Positions 16,607 to 25,651 are shown, numbered from the stretch's first letter. The stretch is DNA of 40,231 nt from an uncultured Bacillota bacterium (GCA_947168485.1 CAMVLZ010000012.1:1-40231); one strand, 5' to 3'. The notes: generated from the sequence alone by a model not told the origin. Made by a program: numbers and translations.

Positions 16607-17783
16607 TTCTAACCAAGTTTAAAGTATCTCTCGCAATCATTATCTCTTCATTAGAAGGAATAATATAAACTTGGATTTTAGATTCATCTGTACTAATCTT
16701 TATATTCTCTCCTACTCTTTGATTATCATCTAAGTTAATTTTAACACCAAGTAATTCCAAAGCTTCACATATCTTTCTTCTAACAGGTATAGAATTCTCT
16801 CCAATTCCACCAGTAAATACAATTATATCAACACCACCTAATAATAAGTAATATTGAGCAATATAATCAACAACTCTTCTAACATATTTTTCAAGAGCTA
16901 AAGAAGCTTTCTCATCACCCTCATCAACTTTTTCTAATATATCTTTCATATCAGAAGAATATTCACTAATACCAAGTAATCCACTATTCTTATTTAAATC
17001 ATAAATTACTTCTAAAGCATTTTTACCTTCTTTTTCCATAATATAAGGTATTATAGAAGAATCAACATCTCCACATCTAGTACCCATCATTAAACCAGAT
17101 AAAGGAGTAAATCCCATAGAAGTATCTACACTTTTACCATCTTTAATTGCACAAACAGATGCTCCATTACCAAGATGACAACTAATTAATTTATACTCTT
17201 CTTTACCAAGTAATTTAGTAACCTCTTCTGAAACATATCTATGATTAATTCCATAAAAACCATATTTTCTAACACTATATTTATCAAACCATTCATATGG
17301 TACAGGATATAAATAATTAACTTTATCTATAGTTTGATGAAAAGCAGTATCAAAAACTCCTACCATTCTAGTATTAGGTAATAACTCCATACAAGCTTTA
17401 ATTGTATCAAGATTACCCTTCATACTAACAGGAGTTAAATTAGTTAAATCTTCTAATATATGTAATACTTCATTATCAATGATAACACTTCTATTATATA
17501 TATCTTTACCATGAATAATTCTATGTCCTACAGCAAAAATATCATCAATAGACTCAATAATATTTAAAGTAATAATCTTATCTATTATTAATTTAACCGC
17601 ATTATAATGATCCTCTACATTAATAGATTCACTAACAGTATCATCTCTATATTTAATTATATATTTACTATCAGACATACCTATATTACGAACAACACCA
17701 TTACATATTATAGATTCATCACTCATATCAAATAAACTAAATTTTAAAGATCTACTACTTGAATTAATTGCTAAAATATTCAT
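16596..17783 (-). CDS. Divergent acetate kinase paralogue with altered active site
   Basis: This 395-residue protein aligns along its whole length with acetate kinase and with the normal copy at 18554-19750. Kept residues: N7, R88 and R236 (R91 and R241 of the Methanosarcina enzyme), D145 and the C-terminal NEE glutamate. Changed: the NAGSSS loop reads NSSSRS, the histidine matching H123 is S120, and the one matching H180 is Y177. H180 and the arginines are established as important for transfer to acetyl phosphate. It may act on another acyl substrate, be weakly active, or be regulatory. GAGGGGAG precedes the ATG. It overlaps nrnA, so they share an operon. Confidence 0.85.
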   Translation of the reverse strand: MNILAINSSSRSLKFSLFDMSDESIICNGVVRNIGMSDSKYIIKYRDDTVSESINVEDHYNAVKLIIDKIITLNIIESIDDIFAVGHRIIHGKDIYNRSVIIDNEVLHILEDLTNLTPVSMKGNLDTIKACMELLPNTRMVGVFDTAFHQTIDKVNYLYPVPYEWFDKYSVRKYGFYGINHRYVSEEVTKLLGKEEYKLISCHLGNGASVCAIKDGKSVDTSMGFTPLSGLMMGTRCGDVDSSIIPYIMEKEGKNALEVIYDLNKNSGLLGISEYSSDMKDILEKVDEGDEKASLALEKYVRRVVDYIAQYYLLLGGVDIIVFTGGIGENSIPVRRKICEALELLGVKINLDDNQRVGENIKISTDESKIQVYIIPSNEEIMIARDTLNLVRNGN

Positions 17784-17826
17784 ATAACTCTCCCCTCAAG
17801 TAATAACATTATACTACATAATTAAA

Positions 17827-17852
17827 ATAAAAAGAAGTCATAATAGACTTCT
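17827..17852 (-). terminator. Intrinsic terminator after the SH3-like membrane protein gene
   Basis: AGAAGTC/GACTTCT stem (17833-17839 with 17846-17852), followed on the minus strand by a T run. Confidence 0.7.
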
Positions 17853-18504
17853 ATCTTCTCTTCTTAAAATTAATAAATATTATACCCATTACTAAAATAA
17901 TAATAAATACAGAAGAAATAACTCCTATAGTAACCAATTTACTATTATCATTATCTTTATTTTCAGATTCCTCAATAGCTTCATAATACTCTTCATCATC
18001 AGCAATTATAGTATTAGGATCACTCTTATTAGGAATATCTTCATTAATATAATCTGAATAAACCCATCCAGAAACAGTTTTATTTTTAACATAAACATAA
18101 GGACCAAAAGTATAAAAACCATCTATTTTAGTATATTTTTTTAAACTACCAGATTTTTCTAATCCAGATGGATCTGTATATAAATCTGCTTCAGTATTAA
18201 CAAGATAACTAACAGGTTCCATAACATGAGCACTTTTCATATCAAATGGTCTTTTTAACTTATAAGTATCTTTTTTTATAGAAGTAACTTGTATACCATT
18301 ACTAAATTTAATTACAGTATCACCTTCAAGTTGATAACACATTTTAAATTCAGTATTTTTCTTAATATTGTATTGTTTAGTATTATTATAAGCAATAGTA
18401 TCAACAGTAGTAACATAATCTAAATAATCAGTACACTCTTCTGCATTAACATTTAGAGTTCCAATTAATATAATTCCTAATAATAAATAAACCACCTTTT
18501 TCAT
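17851..18504 (-). CDS. SH3-like extracytoplasmic protein with C-terminal membrane anchor
   Basis: The protein has 217 residues. A signal peptide (1-21, ending NVNA) is followed by a short region with two cysteines. A bacterial SH3-like fold comes at about 100-155: it has SYLVNTEADLYTDPSG, then GPYVYVKN and SGWVYSDYIN, the W-V-x-S-x-Y-I pattern typical of SH3_3 domains. After an acidic linker a transmembrane helix (about 190-212) ends in FKKRR, placing the bulk outside. Such domains often bind wall peptides; the exact role is unknown. GGTGAT precedes the ATG. It lies between the two acetate kinase paralogues with its own terminator. Confidence 0.72.
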   Translation of the reverse strand: MKKVVYLLLGIILIGTLNVNAEECTDYLDYVTTVDTIAYNNTKQYNIKKNTEFKMCYQLEGDTVIKFSNGIQVTSIKKDTYKLKRPFDMKSAHVMEPVSYLVNTEADLYTDPSGLEKSGSLKKYTKIDGFYTFGPYVYVKNKTVSGWVYSDYINEDIPNKSDPNTIIADDEEYYEAIEESENKDNDNSKLVTIGVISSVFIIILVMGIIFINFKKRR

Positions 18505-18528
18505 TCTATCACCAATTTAATTATATCA

Positions 18529-18555
18529 AAAAAAAGACTAATTAAAAGTCTTTTT
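18529..18555 (-). terminator. Intrinsic terminator of ackA
   Basis: A 9-bp stem (18531-18539 with 18547-18555) overlaps the ackA stop region and reads into a T run on the minus strand. Confidence 0.7.
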
Positions 18556-19750
18556 ATTTATTACATAATTTATAAGTATCTCTAATAATCATTAACTCTT
18601 CATTAGTAGGTAATACATAAATATCTATAGATGAGTCTTTAGAACTAATTTTTCCTTCATGAATATCTTTATATGAAGCAATCTTTTCATTAGTTTTCTT
18701 ATCTAATTTTAATCCAATTGGAGCTAATTTATTAATTACATCTTCTCTAAATGAGATACCATTTTCTCCAACACCAGCAGTAAATACTATAGCATCAACT
18801 TTACCACCTAGTTCGATAAAGTAATCAGCAATATATTTACTAACTCTATCATTATAAAGTCTAATAGCTAACTTAGCATTTTCTTCACCTTTACCAGCAG
18901 CTTCTTCAACGTCACGTGAATCACTATATCCACATACTCCTAAGTATCCACTCTTCTTATTTAAAGCAGTAGTAACTTCAGAAATATCCATTCCAGATTC
19001 TTTGCAAACATACTCTAAAATTGATGGATCAATTGAACCAGATCTAGTACCCATCATTAATCCATCTAACGGTGTAAGACCCATAGTAGTATCAAAACAT
19101 TTACCATCTTTAACAGCACTAATACTAGCACCACTACCAATATGACAAATAATTAAGTTAACTTTATCTTTTCCTAATTCTTTTTTCATTTGTTCAGTAA
19201 TATATTTATGACTAGTACCATGGAAACCATATTTTCTTACACCATATTCTGTATACCATTCATATGGAACAGGATAAATATAATTCTCCTTAGGCATAGT
19301 TTGATGGAAAGCAGTATCATATACAGCAACCATAGGTACTTCAGGTAAAGCTTTCTTCATAGCTTCAATACCAGCTAAATTACCAGGATGATGTAGAGGA
19401 CCTAACTTAGTTAAATCTTTAACATCTTGAATAACTTCATCAGTAATAATAACTGAATCAGAATACTTTTCTCCACCATGTAAGATTCTATGTCCTACAC
19501 CCTTAATTTCATCTAAAGAATCTACAGCCTTATGTTTAATTAATTCATCAATTAACACTTCTACAGCAGCTGTATGATCTTTTAAATACTTTTCTCCTCT
19601 AATTTTTTCTCCATTGATCTTAGTAGTCCAAAAACTATCTTTTAAACCAATCTTCTCAATATAACCACTAATAATAACTTCTTCTTCAGGCATTTCAAAT
19701 AATTGAAATTTTAAAGAACTACTACCAGCATTAACACACAAATACTTCAT
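18554..19750 (-). CDS. ackA: Acetate kinase
   Basis: AckA interconverts acetate and acetyl phosphate, making ATP in fermentation. It has 398 residues. All diagnostic sites are present: VNAGSSSLKF (6-15), HRILHGG with the substrate arginine R88, LGPLHHPGNL with H120, YDTAFHQTM with D144-145 region, GFHGTSHKY with H177, CHIGSGAS, GTRSGSIDP with the second arginine, and a C-terminal NEE. AGGGAG lies upstream of the ATG. No phosphotransacetylase gene is in the window. A divergent second copy lies 770 bases downstream on the same strand. Confidence 0.97.
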   Translation of the reverse strand: MKYLCVNAGSSSLKFQLFEMPEEEVIISGYIEKIGLKDSFWTTKINGEKIRGEKYLKDHTAAVEVLIDELIKHKAVDSLDEIKGVGHRILHGGEKYSDSVIITDEVIQDVKDLTKLGPLHHPGNLAGIEAMKKALPEVPMVAVYDTAFHQTMPKENYIYPVPYEWYTEYGVRKYGFHGTSHKYITEQMKKELGKDKVNLIICHIGSGASISAVKDGKCFDTTMGLTPLDGLMMGTRSGSIDPSILEYVCKESGMDISEVTTALNKKSGYLGVCGYSDSRDVEEAAGKGEENAKLAIRLYNDRVSKYIADYFIELGGKVDAIVFTAGVGENGISFREDVINKLAPIGLKLDKKTNEKIASYKDIHEGKISSKDSSIDIYVLPTNEELMIIRDTYKLCNK

Positions 19751-19784
19751 TTTATATCTCCCTTCACATAATAGTATAAACTAA

Positions 19785-20969
19785 TTATAATAAATCCTCA
19801 AACTTTTCTTCTTTTTTATCTAACTTAATAGTATTCAAATTATCAATACATTTATCAATTAACTCTTCATAATTAAATTTCTTTTCTTCTTCAATACATA
19901 CATCAATACTAGGTTTTATAGCAGGATGACGAGGTACAAATATAGTACAACAATCTTCATATGGAAGAATACTAATATCATAAGTATCTATCTTACGAGC
20001 AATATCAATTATCTCTAATTTATCCATACAAGCAACAGGTCTAATAACAGGAGTATTAATAGTACTATTAATACAATTCATACTCTCTAATGTCTGAGAA
20101 GCAACTTGTCCAATACTTTCACCATTAATAATAGCCAAAGCTTTATATTTAGAACATAACCTCTCCATTATTCTATACATCATTCTTCTCATAATAGTAA
20201 TAACATATTCATCTTTACAATTCTTATAAATAGACTCTTGTATCTCAGTAAAATTAATAATATGAACATTAATCTTATCAGTATAATCTAATAACTTATT
20301 AGCTAAACTAATAACTTTTTCTCTAGCATTTAAACTAGTATGAGGAATAGCTTCAAAATAAACACAATCCACGGCAATACCTCTCTTCATAGCAAGATAT
20401 CCCGCAACAGGCGAATCAATTCCCCCACTAAGCATAAGTAATGATTTAGACTGAGTACCAACAGGATATCCTCCTAAACCATGATATTTATTAAAGTAAA
20501 TAAAAGATTTTTTCTCTCTAATTTCAACATTTACCATTAAATCAGGATTATGTACATCTACTTTTAATCCTTCTGTATTCTTAAATATATGAGTAGCGAT
20601 AACCCTATTCATATCTTGTGAATTAATTTCAAATGATTTATCACTTCTTTTTACATTTATTTTAAATGTATTAAAATCAATATTTTTAATTAACTTCAAT
20701 ACTTCTTCATTAATAGAATCAACATTACTATCACAAGAATAAACAATATCATACTCTTGTATCCCAAATACTTTATCTATTCTACTTTTAATCTCATCTA
20801 AATCATCATCTTTAAATTCAATATACATTCTCGCTCTATCTTTAGTTATATTAACTTCTAATCCAGTTAACTTATTTTTAATATTTTTATACAAAGTATT
20901 TATAAAGAATCCTCTATTTCCTTTTTTAGTAGATAATTCTCCATATTTAATCATAATTAATTTACTCAT
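19785..20969 (-). CDS. thiI: tRNA 4-thiouridine synthase ThiI (no rhodanese domain)
   Basis: ThiI adenylates U8 of tRNA and adds sulfur to form 4-thiouridine; in some organisms it also works in thiamine synthesis. The protein has 394 residues from the chosen start. The order is a ferredoxin-like domain, a THUMP domain (about 55-160), and a PP-loop ATPase with SGGIDSPVAG at 181-190, followed by GESIGQVASQTLESM. It lacks the C-terminal rhodanese domain of the E. coli protein, as is normal in Bacillota. The start is the ATG with GGTGGT upstream; an ATG five codons earlier has no ribosome binding site. No cysteine desulfurase gene is adjacent. Confidence 0.94.
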   Translation of the reverse strand: MSKLIMIKYGELSTKKGNRGFFINTLYKNIKNKLTGLEVNITKDRARMYIEFKDDDLDEIKSRIDKVFGIQEYDIVYSCDSNVDSINEEVLKLIKNIDFNTFKINVKRSDKSFEINSQDMNRVIATHIFKNTEGLKVDVHNPDLMVNVEIREKKSFIYFNKYHGLGGYPVGTQSKSLLMLSGGIDSPVAGYLAMKRGIAVDCVYFEAIPHTSLNAREKVISLANKLLDYTDKINVHIINFTEIQESIYKNCKDEYVITIMRRMMYRIMERLCSKYKALAIINGESIGQVASQTLESMNCINSTINTPVIRPVACMDKLEIIDIARKIDTYDISILPYEDCCTIFVPRHPAIKPSIDVCIEEEKKFNYEELIDKCIDNLNTIKLDKKEEKFEDLL

Positions 20970-20995
20970 AAAACCACCAGTCATATTTTATCATA

Positions 20996-21023
20996 ATAAA
21001 AAGATAAGTAAAAGAATTACTTA
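20996..21023 (-). terminator. Weak terminator after the orphan gene
   Basis: TAAGTAA/TTACTTA stem (21005-21011 with 21017-21023), A/T-rich, with a short T run on the minus strand. Confidence 0.45.
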
Positions 21024-21451
21024 CCTAATACTTTAATATTACTTTTTGTTTTTTCATTAAAATCAAAAATATTTTTATTTCCACAAATAATATCCATATA
21101 ATCATAACTATCATTTAATTCATTATTTTTTAATGAACAAAAATGAGTAGTAAAGAATGGACTCTTTTCACATGAAACACACTTAACACCCAATTTTTCT
21201 TCATCATTATTACTAATAATACTATATTTAAAATCATCTTTAATAATATCTACAAATTTAATATCTTTATCTTGTACTTCTACTAGTAATTGTATTTCCT
21301 CACTACTATCAAAAAATAATGAATTATTAAAGATAGATTTAAAATCACAAGGCATATCAAAATTTAATAATGTTTCTAAAGCTTTATTTTTTATAGGATT
21401 TGTGTCATCGATTATATTTTTTTCTTTTAATGCATTTATAACATTGTTCAT
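21017..21451 (-). CDS. Soluble protein of unknown function
   Basis: I do not recognise this 144-residue acidic protein. It has no signal or membrane segment. The C-terminal half holds a cysteine/histidine cluster, CVSC then THFC and IICGN, which could bind a metal. A Glu/Asp-rich beta-looking region precedes it. GGGAGG lies upstream of the ATG, and a TTGTAT/TATAAT promoter stands in front, so it is expressed from its own signal. thiI follows it on the same strand. Confidence 0.6.
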   Translation of the reverse strand: MNNVINALKEKNIIDDTNPIKNKALETLLNFDMPCDFKSIFNNSLFFDSSEEIQLLVEVQDKDIKFVDIIKDDFKYSIISNNDEEKLGVKCVSCEKSPFFTTHFCSLKNNELNDSYDYMDIICGNKNIFDFNEKTKSNIKVLGK

Positions 21452-21480
21452 TATATAATACCTCCCACATGTAAAAAGAT

Positions 21481-21508
21481 ATTATATCACAAATTTAAAA
21501 AAATACAA
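21481..21508 (-). promoter_or_regulatory. Promoter of the orphan gene at 21017-21451
   Basis: TTGTAT (21503-21508) and TATAAT (21481-21486) lie 16 bases apart on the minus strand. Confidence 0.6.
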
Positions 21509-21540
21509 TAAATAAAACATATAGAAAAATCTATATGTTT
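21499..21540 (-). terminator. Intrinsic terminator of ezrA
   Basis: A perfect 11-bp stem (21515-21525 with 21530-21540) and four-base loop overlap the ezrA stop. The downstream minus-strand bases are T-rich but interrupted. Confidence 0.7.
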
Positions 21541-23254
21541 AATTTTCTAATAAAGAAGTAATTTTATTACGTATATCTTTATCAACAACACTTATAACAT
21601 TAAGACAAGTATCTAAAGAACTCTTATAATTTCCATTTAAGAAAAATTGTTCTGCTCTAGTTAAACCTCTATCTATTTCTTTATAGAAAGATCTATACCT
21701 ATTACCATAAACAATACTCATCTCTGCCATCTTAGCATTCTTAATCATTTGATTAGTAGTATTATATAATTTCAATACTAAGTCTCTAGCAGTATCTACT
21801 CTAGTATTTAATACTCTAATCTCGATAGGTTTCTTTTCTAATTCATTAATAACTTCTTCAATAGCTTCATTTGCTTCTCCAAGTTGTACAAAATAATTAT
21901 CTGTAATAACTGGTAATTTATAACTATGAATAAGTTTTCTAGATTCTTTTAAGAATGATTCTATCTCTTTTAATTGTTCTCTAGCTCTTTCTTCATCATC
22001 ATACATATTACCTAAAGATTTTAATGTCTTATTAAAATTAAAATCCATCTCATTTAATCTTTTAGTTAAATTATCAATCTCTTCATATAATAATGAGTAA
22101 CTAGCAGCTTTACTATCTTCTTTTAAACACATTTTCTTATAATCATCATTAATAACAATCAATAACTTATTAGCTTGATTAATATCACTAATATCATTTT
22201 CAGTTAAATTATAAGTACTCTTAATTTGATCTAAACTATCAAACACAGAACTAACTTGTGTATTAACTTTTTCTATTCTTTCAGCAAAAGCTCTCTTCTC
22301 TTCATCATAAGCTCTCTTAGATAATCTTTCTTTTTCAAAATCAATATATAATCCTTGAAAGAAATTAAGTATATTTACTAAATCAAATTTACAATTCTCT
22401 AAGTTTAATAATTTTACCTTTTCTTTTATCGCATCAATAGACTTTTTACTTTCTTCAATATTATATTCTATATTTAAATATTCTAAAGAATATCCATTAT
22501 TTTTCATATCTTCATAGTTTTTAGAAATATCATCCATAACTTGAGGAAGAGTATGTTCAATTAAATTATTAATTTCAGGTAACTCATTAACTACTATTTC
22601 CATATGATCTACCATAATAGTAATAGCTTTAACAATACGTACAGCTTCCATATAATCAGTCATTTCCATTACTCTATCAAAATCAGTAAACTTATTAGAA
22701 ATATTCTCTAATTGAAGTTCAACATTCTCAGCCATATTTCCATATAGATGTCTATTATTCTTAAATCTTTGATTAATAGTTCTATAACGAGATTTTAATT
22801 TAGTAACAGAACTTCTATATTTATCTTCATTAGAAGTAAAATCTTTAACTTCATTTAATAATTTATCAGCAGCTTCTCTTACTTTATAGATTTCTAATTG
22901 TACTTTAGCAATCCTATATCCACAATTTTTATAATCTCTTTTATCAATATAAGTATCAAGATCTATCAACATATCATCAACAATACTTAATCTCTTATCT
23001 TTAATATCAGTAAATCTATCTTGCCATTTATTACATTTTTCATCCATTAAATCATTATTCTTAGTAATTTCCTCTACTTTAGACAATTCTAAAAGAACAG
23101 GAGTTGAAGCAACTACATTACGTTCAATTTCTAAATTTTTAATCTGTTTTCTAAAATAGTTTGATTCTAATTTACGTACTATAAATAGAACAACAATAAC
23201 AATAACTAACGCTATAACTATAGAAGACCCAATTATTAGAAATTGCTCAGTCAT
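21539..23254 (-). CDS. ezrA: Septation ring formation regulator EzrA
   Basis: EzrA is a membrane-anchored negative regulator of FtsZ ring assembly that also helps recruit PBP1 to the septum. It has 571 residues, close to the Bacillus length. One transmembrane helix (about 6-28) with the N-terminus outside is followed by five spectrin-like coiled-coil stretches to the end. Family-like segments include TPVLLELSKVEEI, then KWQDRF and the C-terminal RADQ-like RAEQFFLNGNYKSSLD. GGAGTGATT precedes the ATG. It lies divergent from rpsD, the neighbour it also has in Bacillus. Confidence 0.93.
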   Translation of the reverse strand: MTEQFLIIGSSIVIALVIVIVVLFIVRKLESNYFRKQIKNLEIERNVVASTPVLLELSKVEEITKNNDLMDEKCNKWQDRFTDIKDKRLSIVDDMLIDLDTYIDKRDYKNCGYRIAKVQLEIYKVREAADKLLNEVKDFTSNEDKYRSSVTKLKSRYRTINQRFKNNRHLYGNMAENVELQLENISNKFTDFDRVMEMTDYMEAVRIVKAITIMVDHMEIVVNELPEINNLIEHTLPQVMDDISKNYEDMKNNGYSLEYLNIEYNIEESKKSIDAIKEKVKLLNLENCKFDLVNILNFFQGLYIDFEKERLSKRAYDEEKRAFAERIEKVNTQVSSVFDSLDQIKSTYNLTENDISDINQANKLLIVINDDYKKMCLKEDSKAASYSLLYEEIDNLTKRLNEMDFNFNKTLKSLGNMYDDEERAREQLKEIESFLKESRKLIHSYKLPVITDNYFVQLGEANEAIEEVINELEKKPIEIRVLNTRVDTARDLVLKLYNTTNQMIKNAKMAEMSIVYGNRYRSFYKEIDRGLTRAEQFFLNGNYKSSLDTCLNVISVVDKDIRNKITSLLEN

Positions 23255-23328
23255 AGAATCACTCCAATCTTAATAACATTTTATCACAGTCATATTATTT
23301 TTTCTATACATTATTAAAAATAAATAGT

Positions 23329-23357
23329 TTGACTTTATTTCATCTTTATAATATAAT
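23329..23357 (+). promoter_or_regulatory. Promoter of rpsD
   Basis: TTGACT (23329-23334) and TATAAT (23352-23357) are separated by 17 bases. Transcription should start near 23364, leaving a leader of about 144 bases. Confidence 0.8.
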
Positions 23358-23363
23358 TAATAC

Positions 23364-23507
23364 TGCAAATTCCTTGAAACAGCAGATTTAGAATATTTTA
23401 AAGTGTATTTGGTTTTATAGTAACAATGCTGTTTATGTGAACAAATACTCCCTAAGATATGGCTAAATTATTTCATTGATTTGTAAAATAATGAAAGGAG
23501 GAATATT
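23364..23507 (+). promoter_or_regulatory. Structured leader of rpsD, candidate S4 autoregulatory site
   Basis: The leader holds two exact pairings that interleave. AAACAGCA (23377-23384) pairs with TGCTGTTT (23427-23434), and GTATTTG (23405-23411) pairs with CAAATAC (23442-23448), giving an H-type pseudoknot. CTCC (23448-23451) just after it can pair with the GGAG of the ribosome binding site. TTTCATT and AATGAAA also flank the region before that site. S4 is known to repress its own gene through a structured leader in Bacillus; that this leader does so is inference. Confidence 0.55.
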
Positions 23508-24110
23508 ATGTCAAGATATACTGGATCTGAATATAAAAGATCAAGAAGTGTAGGATTCTCTACAACTGAAACTGGACGTGAATTAGCTAAAAAACCTAAT
23601 AGACCTGGTCAACATGGTGCTGATCGTCGTGGTAAATTATCTGATTATGGAAGACAATTAAAAGAAAAACAAAAAGTACGTTTCATGTATGGTTTATCAG
23701 AAAGACAACTTAGAAAAACTTTCGATGAAGCTGGTAAATTAAAAGGTATTCATGGTACTAATTTCTTAAGATTATTAGAATCTCGTTTAGATAACTTAGC
23801 TTTCCGTGCTGGATTTGCTAATACTAGACGTGGAGCTAGACAACTTGTTAACCATGGACATGTAACTGTTAATGGTAAAAAAGTTGATATTCCATCATAC
23901 AGATGTAAACCTGGAGATGTAATCTCATTAAAAGAAAAAGATATGGATTTAAAAGTAGTTAATGAATCACTTGAAAAAGTATCAAAGAGAGTTGACTTCA
24001 TTAATTATGATGAAAACAAAAAAGCTGCTACATTCGTAAGATATCCAGAAAGAAATGAACTTAATGCTGATATCGATGAAGCTGCTATAGTTGAATTCTA
24101 TAATAAATAG
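23508..24110 (+). CDS. rpsD: 30S ribosomal protein S4
   Basis: S4 binds 16S rRNA first during small-subunit assembly. It has 200 residues, the Bacillus-type length. Signature parts are [14 protein letters not shown] at the start, [15 protein letters not shown], and the S4 RNA-binding domain with [18 protein letters not shown] followed by [20 protein letters not shown]. No zinc-binding cysteines appear in the N-terminal region, so it is the C-minus form. AAAGGAGG precedes the ATG. It has its own promoter and a bidirectional terminator, so it is monocistronic, as in Bacillus. Confidence 0.98.
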   Translation: MSRYTGSEYKRSRSVGFSTTETGRELAKKPNRPGQHGADRRGKLSDYGRQLKEKQKVRFMYGLSERQLRKTFDEAGKLKGIHGTNFLRLLESRLDNLAFRAGFANTRRGARQLVNHGHVTVNGKKVDIPSYRCKPGDVISLKEKDMDLKVVNESLEKVSKRVDFINYDENKKAATFVRYPERNELNADIDEAAIVEFYNK

Positions 24111-24116
24111 TAATAA

Positions 24117-24151
24117 TAAAAAACAGTTCAAATTAATGAACTGTTTTTTTT
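24117..24151. terminator. Bidirectional terminator after rpsD
   Basis: A 13-bp stem (24118-24130 with 24137-24149) and six-base loop lie between rpsD and the convergent minus-strand operon. Confidence 0.85.
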
Positions 24152-25106
24152 AACTAATTATAAAATATAAAAGTAATAATAATATAACAGTAGAAAATGA
24201 AATAATACTTAACATTATATTAATTGTATCAGTATAACCTTTTTCAGAATTTGAAGACTCTGGTTTTTCAATTTTTAATACTTTCGCAGGTCTCTTTTCT
24301 AAAGGAGTATTCTCTACTTTTATTTCTTCCTTAAACATATCATTTAAATCATTTTGTCTCTTCTTATTAAAATCAAAAGTCTCTTTATTATAATTTACAT
24401 TATCATGTTCTTCAACATAACCTTTATCATCTTTAATATTAATATCTTCTTTATTAACAATATCACTATCATTTTTATGTTCTTCAATATCAAAATCTTT
24501 ATCTATATTATAATCAGTAACTTCACCATTACCATTATCAATAGTTATACTATCATAATCATTATTAATATCCTCAGCTAAACCTTTATATTCTTCCATA
24601 GTTACTAATCCTAAATTACCTATATCACGTAATCCATCAGGAATAGACTCTTTATATTGTTCAAATATCATATTTTTTAAATAATTAAATTCTACATTAT
24701 CTAAATTACCACTCTTTAGATTAGTATTTAAATTAGGAATTTTATTAATAACATTTTGTAATTCTTCTGGAGTAGAAGCAGAAGCAATCATCATAAGATT
24801 AATATCAGAATCATTAATCCTAACATTTTTTTCTTCTTTATCAGACATCTCTTCAAGAGCCTTTTCTTCTTCTAATCTTTTTTCTGTCTCTAAAGAATAA
24901 TCTTCATCTTTTTCAACCATTTTATCCAAGAAATCTTCTACTTCAATATTAATATCTTGAATAATATCAGCATAAGATAAATCACTATCTAAATATTTAA
25001 TTTTTAATGAATTAATAACACTATCAGGTAACTTGATACCAACAGAAGACTTTAAATCTTCAACCATCTGATTAATATAAACTTCTACCATTTTACTATT
25101 ATTCAT
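24150..25106 (-). CDS. Tail-anchored acidic protein of unknown function
   Basis: I do not recognise this 318-residue protein. It is very acidic, rich in Asp, Asn and Glu. It starts with a helical region (about 1-90) containing VEDLKSSVGIKLPDSVINSLK and a second helical domain at about 100-175. A low-complexity charged middle (about 180-280) follows. A single hydrophobic helix (about 295-317) at the extreme C-terminus gives tail-anchored topology with the bulk in the cytoplasm. The start ATG has GAGGTG upstream; an in-frame GTG three codons earlier overlaps that site. It is the last gene of a three-gene operon. Confidence 0.6.
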   Translation of the reverse strand: MNNSKMVEVYINQMVEDLKSSVGIKLPDSVINSLKIKYLDSDLSYADIIQDINIEVEDFLDKMVEKDEDYSLETEKRLEEEKALEEMSDKEEKNVRINDSDINLMMIASASTPEELQNVINKIPNLNTNLKSGNLDNVEFNYLKNMIFEQYKESIPDGLRDIGNLGLVTMEEYKGLAEDINNDYDSITIDNGNGEVTDYNIDKDFDIEEHKNDSDIVNKEDINIKDDKGYVEEHDNVNYNKETFDFNKKRQNDLNDMFKEEIKVENTPLEKRPAKVLKIEKPESSNSEKGYTDTINIMLSIISFSTVILLLLLYFIIS

Positions 25107-25116
25107 TATAATCACC

Positions 25117-25650
25117 TCATAACTGTAATTCTTTTATATAACAATTAGGAATCTTTTCTAATTTTAAATCACTATCTAAAGAAATAATATTAATAATACA
25201 ATATAAAACTCTAATAATAGCTTCATGAGATACAATAATTATATCTTGATCTTTATAATCCCTCTTTAAATCATTTAAAAACTCTTCACAACGCTTAAAC
25301 ATATCTTTAATAGGTTCTACTCCCTCTAAAGAACAATTCTCTTTATAATCCCAATATTTAGAACTATTATAGAGACTATATTCTTTACCAGTATAATTAC
25401 CCATATCTCTTTCAATTAATCTATCATCTACTTTAGTTAATACTCTATCTCCAACTATTATTATAGCAGTTTCAACACATCTAGCTAAAGGAGACATAAA
25501 ACATATATCATAATGATTATCTTTTATTTCATCTTTTAATCTTAAACAATCTAAAACACCCTTCTTAGACAATTTAACATTCTTAAAACCATTAATCTTA
25601 TCTCTATCTTCAAACATAACTTCAGCATGTCTAACTAACGTAATCTTCAT
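25117..25650 (-). CDS. Histidine phosphatase family protein
   Basis: This is a branch 1 histidine phosphatase (phosphoglycerate mutase-like fold) of 177 residues. The phospho-accepting histidine lies in LVRHAEV (5-11), where RHA replaces the common RHG. FMSPLARCVETA carries the conserved arginine of the SPLxRxxxTA motif. IERDMGNYTGKEY has the conserved acid and Gly. VSHEAIIRVL holds the second catalytic histidine. All key residues are present, so it should be an active phosphatase, but the substrate cannot be read from sequence. It follows the propeller protein gene by one base and precedes the tail-anchored protein gene by ten. Confidence 0.88.
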   Translation of the reverse strand: MKITLVRHAEVMFEDRDKINGFKNVKLSKKGVLDCLRLKDEIKDNHYDICFMSPLARCVETAIIIVGDRVLTKVDDRLIERDMGNYTGKEYSLYNSSKYWDYKENCSLEGVEPIKDMFKRCEEFLNDLKRDYKDQDIIIVSHEAIIRVLYCIINIISLDSDLKLEKIPNCYIKELQL

Positions 25651-25651
25651 A

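Noticed and set aside
16596-17783. Acetate kinase paralogue as a pseudogene
   Set aside because: The frame is full length, with a good ribosome binding site, kept arginines and a coupled downstream gene.
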